From positions 1,432,356-1,496,355 of the forward strand of contig JAJEKV010000141.1 of NCBI GenBank assembly GCA_021234155.1: a stretch of 64,000 nucleotides of DNA, read 5' to 3'. This document shows, in pieces, positions 1 through 11,150 of the stretch (position 1 is the first letter of the stretch; the number at the start of each line of letters is the position of its first letter). The notes beneath the pieces were generated by a model. It did not search any database. It was not told the DNA's origin and saw only the letters and a list, made by a program, of their open reading frames with translations. This DNA comes from Isoetes taiwanensis (lineage: Eukaryota; Streptophyta; Lycopodiopsida; Isoetales; Isoetaceae). Made by a program: the position numbers and the translations under genes.

Positions 1-1704
1 TGGATGGTTGTTATTTGAGCATTTTAACATATACTGTGTCCTGAATTCTGTATCGTAGATTCTTTTAGTAAATTGTGAGGTTAACATGACTTATGAACAC
101 TCCAAAAAATCATGAGACTATAGCTCGTATAGTTAGCAACTCATGGCCACAAGAATTAAGTTAAAACTTGATATAATAAGAGAAATAATTCTCGAACCTC
201 AAGCAGCTTTTTTGACAAAAATAGGGTTTGGCGGCTTCCACCAATGTCAGATGATAGCAAGAAAACATGGAAACATAAAACTCAATGTGTTCTATGATAA
301 ACAAGCAAATACCTCCAACTTTAGCAAGGTTTAGGTCACTTTATGCTAGAAAAATTGAAGAAGGCAGTTCTGGACTGGTGCAGAAACTGCCAAATTCTCT
401 AATGTTTGAGCAATCACCACAAGGTAGAGGTGACCCCATTGGCCTTGAAATTCTCAGAGGTCATTAAGAAACAAGTGAAGACTCAAATGGTGGCGGTATA
501 GTTCAAAATCGAAATTTCTGTTATGAGTTACATGGGTTTAAGTGGCAGAGGTCATGTGGGCCAGTTCTGGTCCATGGATCAGGAATGGTTCCAGAGACAG
601 GTCTAGTGTTAAGCCTAAGACATGTCTACAGAGGGCACAAAGTGCAAACAAAAATGCACTTGATACTAACCAGGTTTGTGCCAATCTTTTCTTTACTTCA
701 GTCTGTAGCCTTCACCTAATCAAACGTATGCAATACTGCAGTATTCAGCTTTAAAACGTAGCTTTAGGAGCGGACCATATGCTGGAATGAAAATAAAGAA
801 AATTACCTTAGTTATCTCTCTATCACGACTTATAATTATTATCACTCCACTGCTACAGTCCAAGATGACATTTATACTTTGCTTGAAGGTGCTTGCCTCT
901 GCTAGAATCCCAAAAATTCTTGTTGCAAGCTTGGTATCTAAACTATTGTCCCGTGATAAAGCATCCTTTGTCATTTCATAGCAGTAAATTGGGCATCACC
1001 TATAGGAACTCATCTGCAATGAAAATGGATAAGGAAAATTTTAAATACTCGACGTTGGAGAAAGGTTAAAACTTGATTTACCTCACTGCAATCCATTCTG
1101 ATGAAGTCCAAACCTTTTAGAAATGAAGAGCAAATGCAAGATTTAATGTAAAAACGATAGTTCCATGCCATTCCAACAAAAAAAAAAAGAGAGCAAAGAA
1201 TGGTAAATAAAGTGCAAAGTATCACACTCCCTCTATTTGCACACAAATTAATAGCATTTTCTGAACTGGTAGTACTTGATTTCATGTTTCAGAAACAAAT
1301 ATTCCCCTAACATTTACATCCTACCTCTTCCATCCTTTAAAACTCCTATAACTCAGATTCAAGGTTGACTGAGGGAGCTTCCCCCTTTTTTTTTTTTTTT
1401 GGAAGGAACGGAACTGCTTTTTTATTCATATGATAGGAAGAATTACATCAACGATCCCACATGGATCTTATAGGAAGTATTTCTGCACCTATATGAAAAG
1501 TACAAAATATAATGTTTCAACTTTCATAGAGGACTACTACAGGAGAAGCCTCAACATCTTCACCCTCCATGAACTGAAACTTATTGAATTGAGCAGCAAT
1601 AAAACCAAAGAGATATCAGATAGAGGTCACAGAACCTTTTCAAGATCCTCTGAATCAAGGCGAAAAGGGTCACCTGTAGAGGGCGTCTTCCACTTCCATT
1701 ATCC

Positions 1705-1772
1705 ATCAAGGAGCCCATACATCCTCAACTGTATGTAGATCAAGGAGCCCATACATCCTCGACCATATGCAG
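1705..1772. repeat. 34-bp tandem duplication
   Basis: Two adjacent 34-bp units beginning ATCAAGGAGCCCATACATCC occupy 1705-1738 and 1739-1772. They differ only at a few positions in their 3' third. No coding role is evident. Confidence 0.8.
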
Positions 1773-2722
1773 AAGACAACATGAAACATCCACCATCACT
1801 TCTACCTATATATAACTTTGGAAGTGGGATAGGTGGACAAGCCCTATCACCAAGCTGCATTACTCTTACCATGACACTAAAAATATGATAAAGAAAAGTA
1901 TAGATCGGTGTTAGGAGCAGCGACTGCCATTACGCTCATAGAAGGCACCCTTTGCTTCTTGAATTCTAGTTTCGTATCATAAGCAAGCAAATTATCCTGC
2001 ACATTAAAATTTGGATCCGATCTTTTGCATTGTGGGGTAAGCTTTCAATCCAAGTGGCTAGACAAAGCATATGCCCCGCCCGGACTCCTCCCTTTAAAGC
2101 CGGTGCAAGATGTATAGATATCAGCAAAACCCTAGCTCGGCAATCCAATCCAAGTCTAATCCATTCAACCTACTTGCATTACATACTAAAGAAGACCAAA
2201 AGCGCATAAGTACACGATCTTTCTACGAACCATAAATTTAGTCTTTTCGCCCATGAGAAAAGGGTAAGAATAAACCGAGAACATTCTAAATCACTTCAAG
2301 ATTGTATTTCTTTAGATAAGCTTATCCGGAAAGAACTCAAGAACTTAACCGCTTCAATTTGCATCAATTCAAGCCTATATTTTTCAATCAATCCAATCAG
2401 TCCGAAGGCCAGTAGAAAAATCTTTTCTTGGATCCATCAGCAGTACAAGGAAGAAATGAACTAATATGGCAAAAAAGAAACAAAGTTGAAGATCGCCTAC
2501 TGGTTACATCTCAAGAAAACCTGGGACAAACTTGTGAAGGACCAATCTCAAAGCAAAAGAATGTCCTGGCCTGGCCACCATCCCCAAGAATCTCCTCTCC
2601 ATGCTTCGCTGCTGATCCGAAGGCAAGGAGAAGCGGCGGTAGCCTCTCCCGCAGACGACCTAGCCGCTGCCGCTTTGCCGCTTCATCTCCTGTGCATACT
2701 ATCTTCCAGTCCTAAGCCCACC

Positions 2723-2869
2723 CTGAGGGAGCTTCTGCTTTGATATTATCGATGGAAAATCTAAGAGAAAGCAGTGGTAGCATTGCAAAAGCTCGAATGG
2801 TTCAAGATTCAAGATCCGACTGAGGGAGCTTCCGTTTCTATATTCTAGATGGAAAATCCAAGAAGTGGT
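2723..2869. repeat. Direct repeat of about 50 bp
   Basis: A block starting CTGAGGGAGCTTC and ending near GATGGAAAATC..AAG occurs at 2723-2772 and 2820-2869, about 97 bp apart. The first 13 bases also occur at about 1368-1380, next to the T tract, so the block may belong to a dispersed repeat. Confidence 0.6.
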
Positions 2870-3034
2870 CGATTCAAAATTGGCATTGAATGCCCGCAAC
2901 CAACGTCCCGCAAGCGAGACCTCAAGATGAAAGGGAACGCCACATGCAGCATTACATGCGGCATTCCTGGCATGGTTCACAACCCCATCCTATTTTAAAA
3001 AAGAAGATTGTAATTTCTATACGGAATTCCGCTT

Positions 3035-3048
3035 AGAATCAATTTTAT
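3035..3048 (+). repeat. Left target-site duplication of the LINE
   Basis: AGAATCAATTTTAT here is repeated exactly at 11137-11150, directly after the poly(A) tract. A 14-bp direct repeat at this position is the hallmark of target-primed LINE insertion and fixes both ends of the element. Confidence 0.9.
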
Positions 3049-3250
3049 GAGGATTTGAAGGGAATGGGACGAGCGCCTAAAATCTTGGCACTTTTGTCCT
3101 TTACCCCCTTTTTCAGTTTGAAATACTTTCTTGGCAAAAATTGCTGAAACTTGATCGATCCTGCCTCATTGACACCCGAATTTCTCTGAATTGTGAGCTA
3201 GCCTTGTAGAGGCTAGCATTTCATCAGATTTAGAATGCAGAGATCTTCAA

Positions 3251-3571
3251 ATGGATACTAAAATCTTTGCAATTCTAAAGCAAGAAGACAGACTATTTTG
3301 TGGTTTTCTTGTTGGACAACCTTCTGATCTGTGGAATTCTCTGATCTACAGAGGTGTCTTTCCTGATAACTCATTTCAATTTGAGTACTCGTTTGTTCCA
3401 GGGTGTGAAGAATTCAAGATCCAAATTATTGATTCTTGGCTTGAAGAATTCCTGGGATCCAAGAATATTGAAGCTACTGCTACAATTAGAGCCTACAGTG
3501 AACAATTTGATTCCAAAATATTCATCAAATTATATTCGGAGGTGGAATTAGGAGATTTTTCTGCAAATTAA
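3251..3571 (+). CDS. Small 5' ORF of the LINE, function unknown
   Basis: This intact 106-residue frame begins at an ATG about 200 bp inside the 5' end of the LINE and ends well before ORF1. It reads as an ordinary soluble acidic protein: many Glu, Asp, Phe and Trp, no signal peptide and no zinc motif. It has no stop or frameshift, although the rest of the element is damaged. I recognise no domain. By position it could be an extra ORF ahead of ORF1, comparable in place only to the ORF0 of some mammalian L1s, or the N-terminal part of ORF1 separated by a frameshift. The second reading is plausible because open sequence resumes at 3620. Confidence 0.4.
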   Translation: MDTKIFAILKQEDRLFCGFLVGQPSDLWNSLIYRGVFPDNSFQFEYSFVPGCEEFKIQIIDSWLEEFLGSKNIEATATIRAYSEQFDSKIFIKLYSEVELGDFSAN

Positions 3572-3771
3572 GTTTCTTAATGATGTTTTCTTCGATAATT
3601 CTGGCATTGAGGAGCAATATTGGTCTTCTCTCTCATAGATAGGATCCTGTCCTTTCCTTACCCTGTTCTTTCCCCTTTCTCCATTTCCGATCCTGCATAT
3701 CCATTTCTGCTTCCTTTCTGCTGCGTTTTCTTTAATTTCTGGCCTTTGTTGTATTCACCTGCTCTTTTCAT

Positions 3772-5001
3772 ATGGAAAATAAAAAATACCTTAGCCCTAA
3801 ATCATTATCCTTTCTGCATTCTTTTTCTGCTCTTTCTGAGGATCAAACCGCGCTCCTACACCAGTTAAGCTTTTTTCATAAGCATCCAGATCAATTCATC
3901 CTATTTGGAAATTTCGCTAATCTTACAGATACAAATCAGACTATGGATCCAAAAACCCACAAAACTCCAGTGTGGGATAATTTCTCCAAAGATCCCGACA
4001 TGTGGGGGCGCCTTCCTGCTCTGGACCCTGTCACTCAAGTTTTCCTGCCATATGGTGTCCCAAGACCTAATGCTGAGCTTCAACCTGATGAGAACTATGA
4101 TGCAGCATTGAAGGAACTCCGACCTATTGAAGGGAGCAAGCAGAAGCTTTATCATGGTATTTCTCTAAATTTGCCCTCAGTTCATTCTAAAATGTCCTCC
4201 CTTGTAGACACTGCTGTTATCATAAAAGTCTCAAGATCAGGCATTCAACTGGATAAATTATGGTCTTTTTGCCTTAATCTTCAGAAGGGAATCATTATAA
4301 ATGCCTTATACTGGTTAAATTATCCCTACATAATGGTTGAATGTGGGAGCCAAAGAACTGCAAATTTCCTTCTTAAGCTGGGAATACAAACCTTTGAGGC
4401 CTATCAATTATCATTTCTTAAATGGGACCCAAGGCTCAGCTATGATGGTATAGAAAATCTATGTGTGGCCTCTACAACACTACAGGGATTAAATCCCATT
4501 TACTGGAGTGAAGAATGTTTAAAGCTCCTCTTTAATTCCATTGGGAATTACATTTGCACTGAGTATTCCCCTTCAAGATCCCCTAGAGCTTTTATTCAAA
4601 TGGACCTTTCCAAAGCCATCCCCACCTTAATTCCCTTTTGTGATGCCTTTGGCCAAAATTCCTATCTGTCTTTGAGATGGTCAGGCCTACCTCCTCTTTG
4701 CCAGATTTGCTCGAAAAGACATTATTGGTTTGCAGAATGTGCCCAGAATGCAGACAATTCTACTAGATCTGAACCTGATGATCAAACTACTTGCCTTCAA
4801 AAAATTGACAATACAAACAAAGTCAATGGCAAGTTTCCATCAGGAAACTCAAATACCTCAAGCTTGACTACAAATGACTGCCATCAACACTTCCAATGGA
4901 ATCGAGTCAATGGAAGTAAAAAAAGGATCAAGAATAATCAGATCAAAAGGTCGGATGTGACTCCTCATTCTCCCAACAAGCATACACTACTACAAAAATA
5001 G
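3772..5001 (+). CDS. LINE ORF1, DUF4283-like with zinc knuckle (5' part)
   Basis: This 409-residue frame may really start at the internal ATG at 3943 (MDPKTHKTP). Residues about 140-310 match the pattern of plant LINE ORF1 DUF4283 regions: hydrophobic strands with W, LGI.TF and a PR.FI.MDLS segment. A zinc-knuckle-like CQICSKRHYWFAEC follows at about residue 312, spaced C-x2-C-x3-H-x5-C instead of the canonical CCHC. ORF1 proteins of this kind bind the LINE RNA. The frame ends at a TAG supplied by the inserted CACTA miniature element at 4985, so the present stop is not the ancestral one. Confidence 0.75.
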   Translation: MENKKYLSPKSLSFLHSFSALSEDQTALLHQLSFFHKHPDQFILFGNFANLTDTNQTMDPKTHKTPVWDNFSKDPDMWGRLPALDPVTQVFLPYGVPRPNAELQPDENYDAALKELRPIEGSKQKLYHGISLNLPSVHSKMSSLVDTAVIIKVSRSGIQLDKLWSFCLNLQKGIIINALYWLNYPYIMVECGSQRTANFLLKLGIQTFEAYQLSFLKWDPRLSYDGIENLCVASTTLQGLNPIYWSEECLKLLFNSIGNYICTEYSPSRSPRAFIQMDLSKAIPTLIPFCDAFGQNSYLSLRWSGLPPLCQICSKRHYWFAECAQNADNSTRSEPDDQTTCLQKIDNTNKVNGKFPSGNSNTSSLTTNDCHQHFQWNRVNGSKKRIKNNQIKRSDVTPHSPNKHTLLQK

Positions 5002-5125
5002 GTAGAAATGGCACAAAAGTGACATTTTATCCTCATTCGTCCCATTTGGGGAGCACAAAGCGTTATAAATGGCAAAAAGTGGCGTTTATCGGTACTTTTT
5101 CCATTTCATATTTTGTATAGTGATA
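4982..5125. mobile_element. CACTA-type miniature element inside LINE ORF1
   Basis: The element itself is 4985-5122 (138 bp). It starts CACTACTACAAAAAT and ends TTTTGTATAGTG, whose reverse complement CACTATACAAAAT matches the start with small gaps. The trinucleotide ATA flanks it on both sides (4982-4984 and 5123-5125). CACTA termini with a 3-bp TSD are diagnostic of the CACTA/Spm (En) superfamily. It has no coding capacity, so it must have been moved by another element's transposase. It landed in the LINE after the LINE had integrated or in its source copy, and it truncates ORF1. Confidence 0.85.
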
Positions 5126-6432
5126 AACTTTCAATATTCCAATCATAGATTTGATAAACATAACTGTTCTGGAGTTAAGGTTCTACAGAAATATGACAAG
5201 TTCAAAGACAAGGGGAAAACTCCAATTTTGCATAATAGTGTGCAAACAGAGAAGCTTCATGACCTACTAGACCAAGTGGTTGCAGACTCTCAAGATCTTC
5301 AAAAATGCGATTTCGAGGTCATGTCGGATCAATTTGGACCTGCAAAAGTTAAGAATGTTCCATTAATTATTAAAAGCCATGCCTCTCAACAACCAGCTAT
5401 TCTCAAAGGATTGAGCCTATGTGACAAGATTTTGGCAGAAAGCTACAGGGTTGATAAAGTTCAAAAGAAATTTGAGCCACCACAAATGGCTCAAATAAAA
5501 AAGTCAACTCCATATAGCAGCTCAACTCAGTTGAATTCATATGTGGCCAAATCCATCAAAAACAACACAGCTTCCAACACTTCGGGTACTCCGGCTTCTC
5601 AAAGAAAAATATATATCTGCAGATCTTCTTCTAGCAAATCAAGGCGAGCTATCCATGAACCAACTTCATTTCTTTGCGAGACAAAGTGAATCAAGATCAG
5701 CGGGTAGACTTACAAGACAACCTACTTGACAAAATTGATTGTTCCAATCAATTCGGTACTTGCTAATTTAAGTGTTGAACAAGAGTCTGACTTATTACTG
5801 AGCAACAATGCAGATATTGACCATGTTACCATCCCTTCCTCTGAAACTAATGCTCTCCCCTCTTGTCTCATTCCATCCATCCCTTTAATTGACCTACAAA
5901 ATATACCCTCCTACTCATCAAACCACTCTTCACCTATATCCAAGGAAATTGCAGAGCAGCTTGCCACTTTGCAGGATGGATTAGCTCAGGATGTAATCAG
6001 TACAAAGAGTGTGTCATCTGAAGAACAGGCAGATAAGGATACTGGTATAGACACTCGAGACCTTGTGGCAGTAAGCTTGGAATTAGAAGGAGACAACATG
6101 GCTTTCAAGTCCCACATCTCAAACTCTCAACTTTGTGCAACAATGTAGATCCATCTAGCAGGCAAGTACCTCTCTTTTATAATTGCAATGAACTAGTGTC
6201 TGAAGATGATACACTAAATATGTTTGAATTTGTGCCTGGGGGGTTTTCTGACACTGAATATGATAGTGACAAAGAAAACTGGGGAAATGAGAATTTTCTT
6301 TCTAATAATATCTCCACTACAAAGATATCTAAGAATAATTCAAGAGCTAAGAAAAAGAAAATATCTCCCAAAACCCGATATTTACGCCTATGCATAAGAC
6401 TCATTTGGAAATACAAGAAGCAAGAAGAATAG
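5123..6432 (+). pseudogene. LINE ORF1 3' part, frameshifted
   Basis: Downstream of the CACTA insertion the coding character continues in three frames in turn (to 5689, 5726-6148 and 6133-6432). The protein is hydrophilic, rich in Ser, Lys, Asp and Glu, and ends in a basic tail with AKKKKISPKTR. This looks like the long linker and basic C-terminus of ORF1. At least two single-base shifts separate the pieces. No other domain is visible. It ends about 50 bp before the endonuclease start, as expected for adjacent LINE ORFs. Confidence 0.6.
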
Positions 6433-6480
6433 GAGAAATAGATAACTCCCCTTGCCATTCCCTTTCCCTTCCTTTTCTCC

Positions 6481-7629
6481 ATGAAGATTATGACCTGGAA
6501 TGTGAGGGGTATGAAAGGCCCCATCAAAAGAAGGAGAATAATTTCCCAGCTGAGACTTTACAAGGCAGACCTCATTTTATTGCAGGAAACTAAGCTTCCC
6601 AAGTTTGAAAGCTCTTGCCTTGCATTGGATCCAACCAGTGCTTCTTCCACTTGGATTGAGTCCACTGGTACTTGTGGAGGACTCATCATGATATGGAAAG
6701 CTTTGCCTCATGTCTTCTTCTTTAATAGCCCTAGTAAGTGTTGGCAGGCAGTTGTCTTTTCCATCAACAATTCCAATTTTGGAGTTATCAATATCTATGC
6801 TCCTACTTGTCCAAAGGATAGAGAAAATCTTTGGCCTGATATCTTATCTTGGATGTCTTCCCAGCCTAGAGTTGACTGGATAGTCTCTGGTGACTTCAAC
6901 AACACCCCAAACTGGGATATGAAGTTAGGAAACAGAATCAACATGTCTACAAATGAAAGAATCAATTGGGACTCCTTCATCTCTGAGCTAAATTTGATCC
7001 ATGTCCCCTCCTCCACTGCAATATATACCTGGTCAAATAAGCAAAAAAACTCGAATAGGGTATTTTGTGCTTTAGATAGATTCTATGTTTCCACCTCCTC
7101 ATGTTCCTTTTGGGACAACTGCTATGTAGTGAGTGATGAGTCTATTTCCATCTCTGATCATCAACCACAGTTTTTACATACCAAACATCTTCTGCATCTT
7201 CCAAGGGAAGGTAATATTCCTTTTAAGCTAAATTGCTCCCTTCTTGGTAATGAACAGTTTTGCAGTGACTTCAGGAATTTCTATATATCCCTGCAGGATA
7301 ATCATACATCTACTAGTGCTTCAATTGATCACCTTTCTATGAAATCCTTTTACTCAAAGATTAAGAAAGTTAAGTCCTGGATTAAAAATTGGTCTCAGAA
7401 ACTTCATAAAGAAAAGACTAGGCTCAAAGAAAATTACTTCGAGCAAATGAGGGATATTAGAGGCCAACTTCAACATCATCCCCATGATCTAAATCTTCAG
7501 ATTGGAGAGGAGGTGTTAGAAAAGAAAATTAAATCTATTGAAGAGTTGGAAGCTAGGAGCTTTGCTATCAAATGCAAGATGAAGTTCAACAAAGAAATGG
7601 ACCTTGGTAGCTCGGGTTTTTCTGAATGA
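6481..7629 (+). CDS. LINE ORF2 N-terminus: AP-type endonuclease
   Basis: The frame begins at a clear ATG with MKIMTWNVRG. The exonuclease-endonuclease-phosphatase motifs are in order: N7 in TWN, E36 in LQETK, NIYAP at 104-108, GDFN with D138 and N140, and SDH with D226 and H227. All catalytic residues I can check are present. This enzyme nicks target DNA to prime reverse transcription. After residue 260 comes the usual Lys/Glu-rich linker. The frame ends at a TGA at 7627-7629, and the next frame (from 7604) continues the linker, so a single-base shift joins it to the reverse transcriptase part. Confidence 0.88.
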   Translation: MKIMTWNVRGMKGPIKRRRIISQLRLYKADLILLQETKLPKFESSCLALDPTSASSTWIESTGTCGGLIMIWKALPHVFFFNSPSKCWQAVVFSINNSNFGVINIYAPTCPKDRENLWPDILSWMSSQPRVDWIVSGDFNNTPNWDMKLGNRINMSTNERINWDSFISELNLIHVPSSTAIYTWSNKQKNSNRVFCALDRFYVSTSSCSFWDNCYVVSDESISISDHQPQFLHTKHLLHLPREGNIPFKLNCSLLGNEQFCSDFRNFYISLQDNHTSTSASIDHLSMKSFYSKIKKVKSWIKNWSQKLHKEKTRLKENYFEQMRDIRGQLQHHPHDLNLQIGEEVLEKKIKSIEELEARSFAIKCKMKFNKEMDLGSSGFSE

Positions 7630-9170
7630 CCGCCAAAACAGCATTATTGAAAAAATTCCATCCTTAAAGTTCACACCGACATTTGGTGCATGTCTAGACT
7701 CTCCAAAAGATATCAAATATTTCTTTCAAGAGAAATATGCCTCCTATTCAATGGCGAGAGATTCTAGTTCCACTACCTCTACCTCAAAGAAAGATGATTT
7801 TATTTCCTTGATCAACCGGATCATTCCCAACTCATGTAATCTTATGAATGATTCTATTGCTGCCACTTCAAGCGGCGGGGAAATTTTCAAGGTCCTCTTG
7901 AGTTTTAGCAAGGGTAAATCCACGGACGGATGGCCTGCCACGAGTTTTACATTTGCTTTTGGGATATCCTAAAGGCTGATGTGGTAAATTTAGTGCATGG
8001 CTTTTGGAAAGCGAGCATCTACATCCATCTATTTCTGGCGGCTTAATTACTCTTGTTCCAAAAATTGATATGCCATCGCCTTTTTCGATTGGAGACCCAT
8101 ATCCTTGACCAACTCCTCATATAAATTATGTGCCAAAATTATTGCCAATAGGATCAAACCTTTCCTTCAAAGAGAACATCAATATTAAGCAATCGCCTTT
8201 CTTCCTAATAGATTTATTTTGGATAACTATATTGTTGCTATGGAAGGTTTACTTTGGAATAGGGCATTCTTCTTAAACTAGACTTCAAGATTGCATTCTT
8301 CTTAAACTAGACTTCAAATTTCTTTATGGGATTAAACACTAAGGCAAACGGGGTTGCCCCTTAGCTTCCCTTTCTCTAGGAGTAAAGGCGAGGGGTTGCC
8401 CCTTAGCCCCCTACTGTTTCTAGTGGTTCTTGAACTCCTCACAAAGGCGGTTGATTATCATCAAGAATCGGCAATATCACAGTCTAAATCTCACGACAAT
8501 CAAAGGCGGTTTAATTCTATCTCAATATCTTTGATGACACTTTTGCTTTTTTCGATTCAAATTCAGAAAACATTTCTAAATTCTTAGGCATAATTGACCT
8601 TTTCTCTTGCATCTAGAATTTATCTTAATGTTGCAAAGAGTGTGATTGTTGGAGACATTCACGAGAATTATATTTGTGATATTAAGGTCCTTGGCACTAT
8701 GCAAGCAACTAGGCTTCTTGGTATTTGTCACTCAATCCCAACATCAAAGGCTTGTGGGACCCAATCCTCCAAAGGATCAAAGGAAGCTAAATTATTTCAA
8801 AAGTTCCTTATCTATGGGAATTCATTACTATCATTGCTAATTCACTTACTTGCGACTTCTCATATTTATTTCTCCTCTGCTCTAGTTGCTCCTAAGTGCA
8901 TTTATAATGAGCTGGAAAAACCATTAGGAAATTCATTTGGGGAGGAAATCATTGATGAACTGGGATTTGTTACGGATCCAAATCTAATGGAGGACTGGGA
9001 TGCAAAATTTATATCGCAAGCTTGTGCCTTAGCAGTGTAAGTTTGTTTGGAGAACTTTTATCGGGAACAATTATGTAGCTTCAACTTTCATTAGGTATTG
9101 GCTCCATTGCACATATCCTGAAGGTCATCCAAGTGTTAAACACTGTCTGCCAGAGTCAGCCCTCACTTAC
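7604..9170 (+). pseudogene. LINE reverse transcriptase remnant
   Basis: Fragments of a non-LTR reverse transcriptase can be read in shifting frames. There is a linker-type stretch at 7604-7972, a GEGLPLSPLLF segment near 8390 that corresponds to the SQGDPLSP motif, and a degenerate region near 8530-8560 where the FADD box should lie. A post-catalytic segment (ASRIYLNVAKS) lies near 8615. Many stops and shifts interrupt it, and part of the palm region seems missing. Two local duplications, one near 8262-8320 and GGGGTTGCCCCTTAGC near 8349 and 8393, lie inside it. It cannot encode an active enzyme. Confidence 0.65.
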
Positions 9171-10415
9171 TTGCACCCAGGTAGGAATTCCTCTCCTTTG
9201 ATGCATAACATAATCAAAGCTTGGAATATTGTACAGAGATGTTATGACATCCCCTCAATTCAAGAACTCAACTTGAACTCCTCCTTATTCTGGTCTCCCC
9301 AGTTTCAGGATAACAATGGTAACATCCCTGCTTTAAGGCATCCTAAAACTTACAGGAAATGGTTGGATCTTGGTATCACTCATGTTAGACACCTAATAAG
9401 AAATGGTCATGTTATTTCCTGGACTAATCTTAGAAGGCTTCTTCATGGCACTTCAAGTGACAAATCTATTCTCAAACACTTCAAGAGCATCTTGTCACAG
9501 TCTGCAAATCTGTTAGTCAATCAGGATGATTTTACCCTCAAGATAAATGGCCATGTCAAATACAAAGTCAGCTTAGTATATAATCTGCTTAATCAAAGGG
9601 ACACCTCTGCTAAAGCTGGGCTTAAATGGTCTATCTCAGAAAGGGAATGCAAGTCTTTATACAATAATGTCTGGAATTCTTACTGTCCACCAAAAGTCAA
9701 CTTTTTCATCTGGTTAATAGCCCATAAGAGTCTCCCCAATCTTGTTTCTCTCTCAAGAAAGATTCCTACTGTTCAACCGAGGTGTCATTTAAATTGCACA
9801 CAAGATGAATCCATGCAACACATTTTCCAGTGCCCCAAACTCCTGGAGTTTTGGTCATGGTTCTACAGAAAGTTCAGTGATATGTTTGTTGGGCAACCAC
9901 ATGGTAATTTGCTACAGCATATTCAGAATAATGATGCTTTTTTGAATACCATTGTCTTCACTGCTTTATGGAATATTTGGAAGTCTAGAAACAGGATTGT
10001 TTATGGCAAGAATAATTTTTCTATCTTTTGGATTAAGATGAACTTTCAACTAGATTTGGAAGCCTTTGTATCTGCTCACAAGAGCAAATTGGGTGACAAT
10101 TATGACAGGAAATGGGACTCTGTTGGTAAATTTATAGGGGTTTTCAATTTGTATAATTCCTGTTTAAATGTCATTAATTCTAATGCTCCTTTCTCTGACC
10201 TTATTGATAGAATATCTGGAATTCCTGAAGGGAGAGAGGCGGGGAATAAGTTCGACACAATGCTGACTTACCAAGAAGCTACACTCTACTGCAACAACTC
10301 AGGGGTCTCAAATTTAGAGCCACCAGGGCCAGATGCAAGCTCGGATGATATCATGTTATATAAGGTTAGAAGTACCAGTAATGAATCTACCTGGGCTAAG
10401 ATATACTTTACATGA
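9171..10415 (+). CDS. LINE ORF2 C-terminus with zf-RVT zinc-binding region
   Basis: This 414-residue open stretch starts with TTG in the track but is simply the continuation of ORF2. Residues 160-250 carry the plant zf-RVT signature: a W..YCPPKVNFFIWL segment, then H..LP...LSRK, then C..NCTQDESMQHIFQCP. This domain follows the reverse transcriptase in plant L1-type LINEs and probably helps bind RNA. The last 100 residues, with PPGPDASSDD, have no recognisable fold. There is no RNase H domain. Confidence 0.75.
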   Translation: MHPGRNSSPLMHNIIKAWNIVQRCYDIPSIQELNLNSSLFWSPQFQDNNGNIPALRHPKTYRKWLDLGITHVRHLIRNGHVISWTNLRRLLHGTSSDKSILKHFKSILSQSANLLVNQDDFTLKINGHVKYKVSLVYNLLNQRDTSAKAGLKWSISERECKSLYNNVWNSYCPPKVNFFIWLIAHKSLPNLVSLSRKIPTVQPRCHLNCTQDESMQHIFQCPKLLEFWSWFYRKFSDMFVGQPHGNLLQHIQNNDAFLNTIVFTALWNIWKSRNRIVYGKNNFSIFWIKMNFQLDLEAFVSAHKSKLGDNYDRKWDSVGKFIGVFNLYNSCLNVINSNAPFSDLIDRISGIPEGREAGNKFDTMLTYQEATLYCNNSGVSNLEPPGPDASSDDIMLYKVRSTSNESTWAKIYFT

Positions 10416-11136
10416 GAAGTGGTGCAAATATATTGCACATTCGGGTTTTCTGTTCATGTACCATTTCTCCTTGACAGAAAGACAACTCAGCAGGTACAGA
10501 GAACTATATTATTCCCACAAAATGCTCTCTGACCTTTATGGCACTTTACTCCTGCTAATGGCCAAAGAGGATGTTCATCAGCTGCTCATGGAAAATGGAT
10601 CTGAGCATAACAGTTACAAGTTTGGTAGATGCTTGACTTCGGGTTTTTCTTGGGTCTACAACAGAATCTTTGACCAAATCATGAAAGCCCCTTAACCATC
10701 CTATCAGCTTCCTTTTTCCAGCCTCAATCTCTATCTGCAACAGTACTTCTTGCCATAATCCCAGTTGCTCAGTACATAATCATTCTCTTGTCTAACACTT
10801 CAAACAGGTACTTGGAGATCAATTTTGTACTTGCAGGATTTTGGAGCTCGTTTGGCCAAATGGTAACCTTCAATCCAGCAACTGTTCCAGCTTACTCAAC
10901 TGGTGCAAATCAGCATTTTGGATAATTTTCTACTGCAGAACAACAACACTTTCTGGCTGTACTTTTGGTGTCACGTTACTGTTTAAACATTATGCTCATT
11001 CCATGTTGATACTTCTTTATTTTAACTCTAAGATGTAACTAATGGGAAATCTTGTTCCCTCATTGGTTACACATATGTATGGCTTTTATTAATTAATGGA
11101 AAAAACATCTCTTAACCTCAAAAAAAAAAAAAAAAA
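10416..11136 (+). other. LINE 3' untranslated region and poly(A)
   Basis: Short frames only. The stretch ends with TTAATTAATGGAAAAAACATC followed by a 17-base A tract and the right TSD, which fits a transcript 3' end copied into DNA. The frame at 10333-10695 overlaps ORF2 and may be an unspliced or shifted tail, but I cannot support it as a gene. Confidence 0.6.
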
Positions 11137-11150
11137 AGAATCAATTTTAT
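11137..11150 (+). repeat. Right target-site duplication of the LINE
   Basis: AGAATCAATTTTAT, identical to 3035-3048, immediately after the poly(A). It confirms the insertion point. Confidence 0.9.

Larger units (their letters stand above)
1..3034. other. AT-rich flank without a convincing gene
   Basis: No open frame here has a recognisable domain or consistent coding character; all are short and overlap on both strands. The stretch holds a 15-base T tract at 1386-1400, which could be the poly(A) tail of a minus-strand retroposon. It also holds a 34-bp tandem duplication at 1705-1772 and a roughly 50-bp block starting CTGAGGGAGCTTC, present at 2723-2772 and again at 2820-2869, with a partial third copy near 1368. 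I see nothing else that can be supported. Confidence 0.5.
3049..11136 (+). mobile_element. Near full-length L1-type LINE retrotransposon (8.1 kb)
   Basis: The element runs from the left TSD to a 17-base poly(A) at about 11120-11136, followed by the right TSD. In order it holds a small 5' ORF, ORF1 with a DUF4283-like region and a zinc knuckle, an AP-type endonuclease, a badly eroded reverse transcriptase, and a zf-RVT zinc-binding region. This order is that of plant L1 elements. ORF1 is broken by a CACTA miniature element and frameshifts, and the reverse transcriptase core is largely unreadable, so this copy cannot move by itself. The unusually long 8.1 kb partly reflects the extended ORF1 tail. 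The intact TSD shows it is an integrated copy and not an assembly fragment. Confidence 0.92.
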
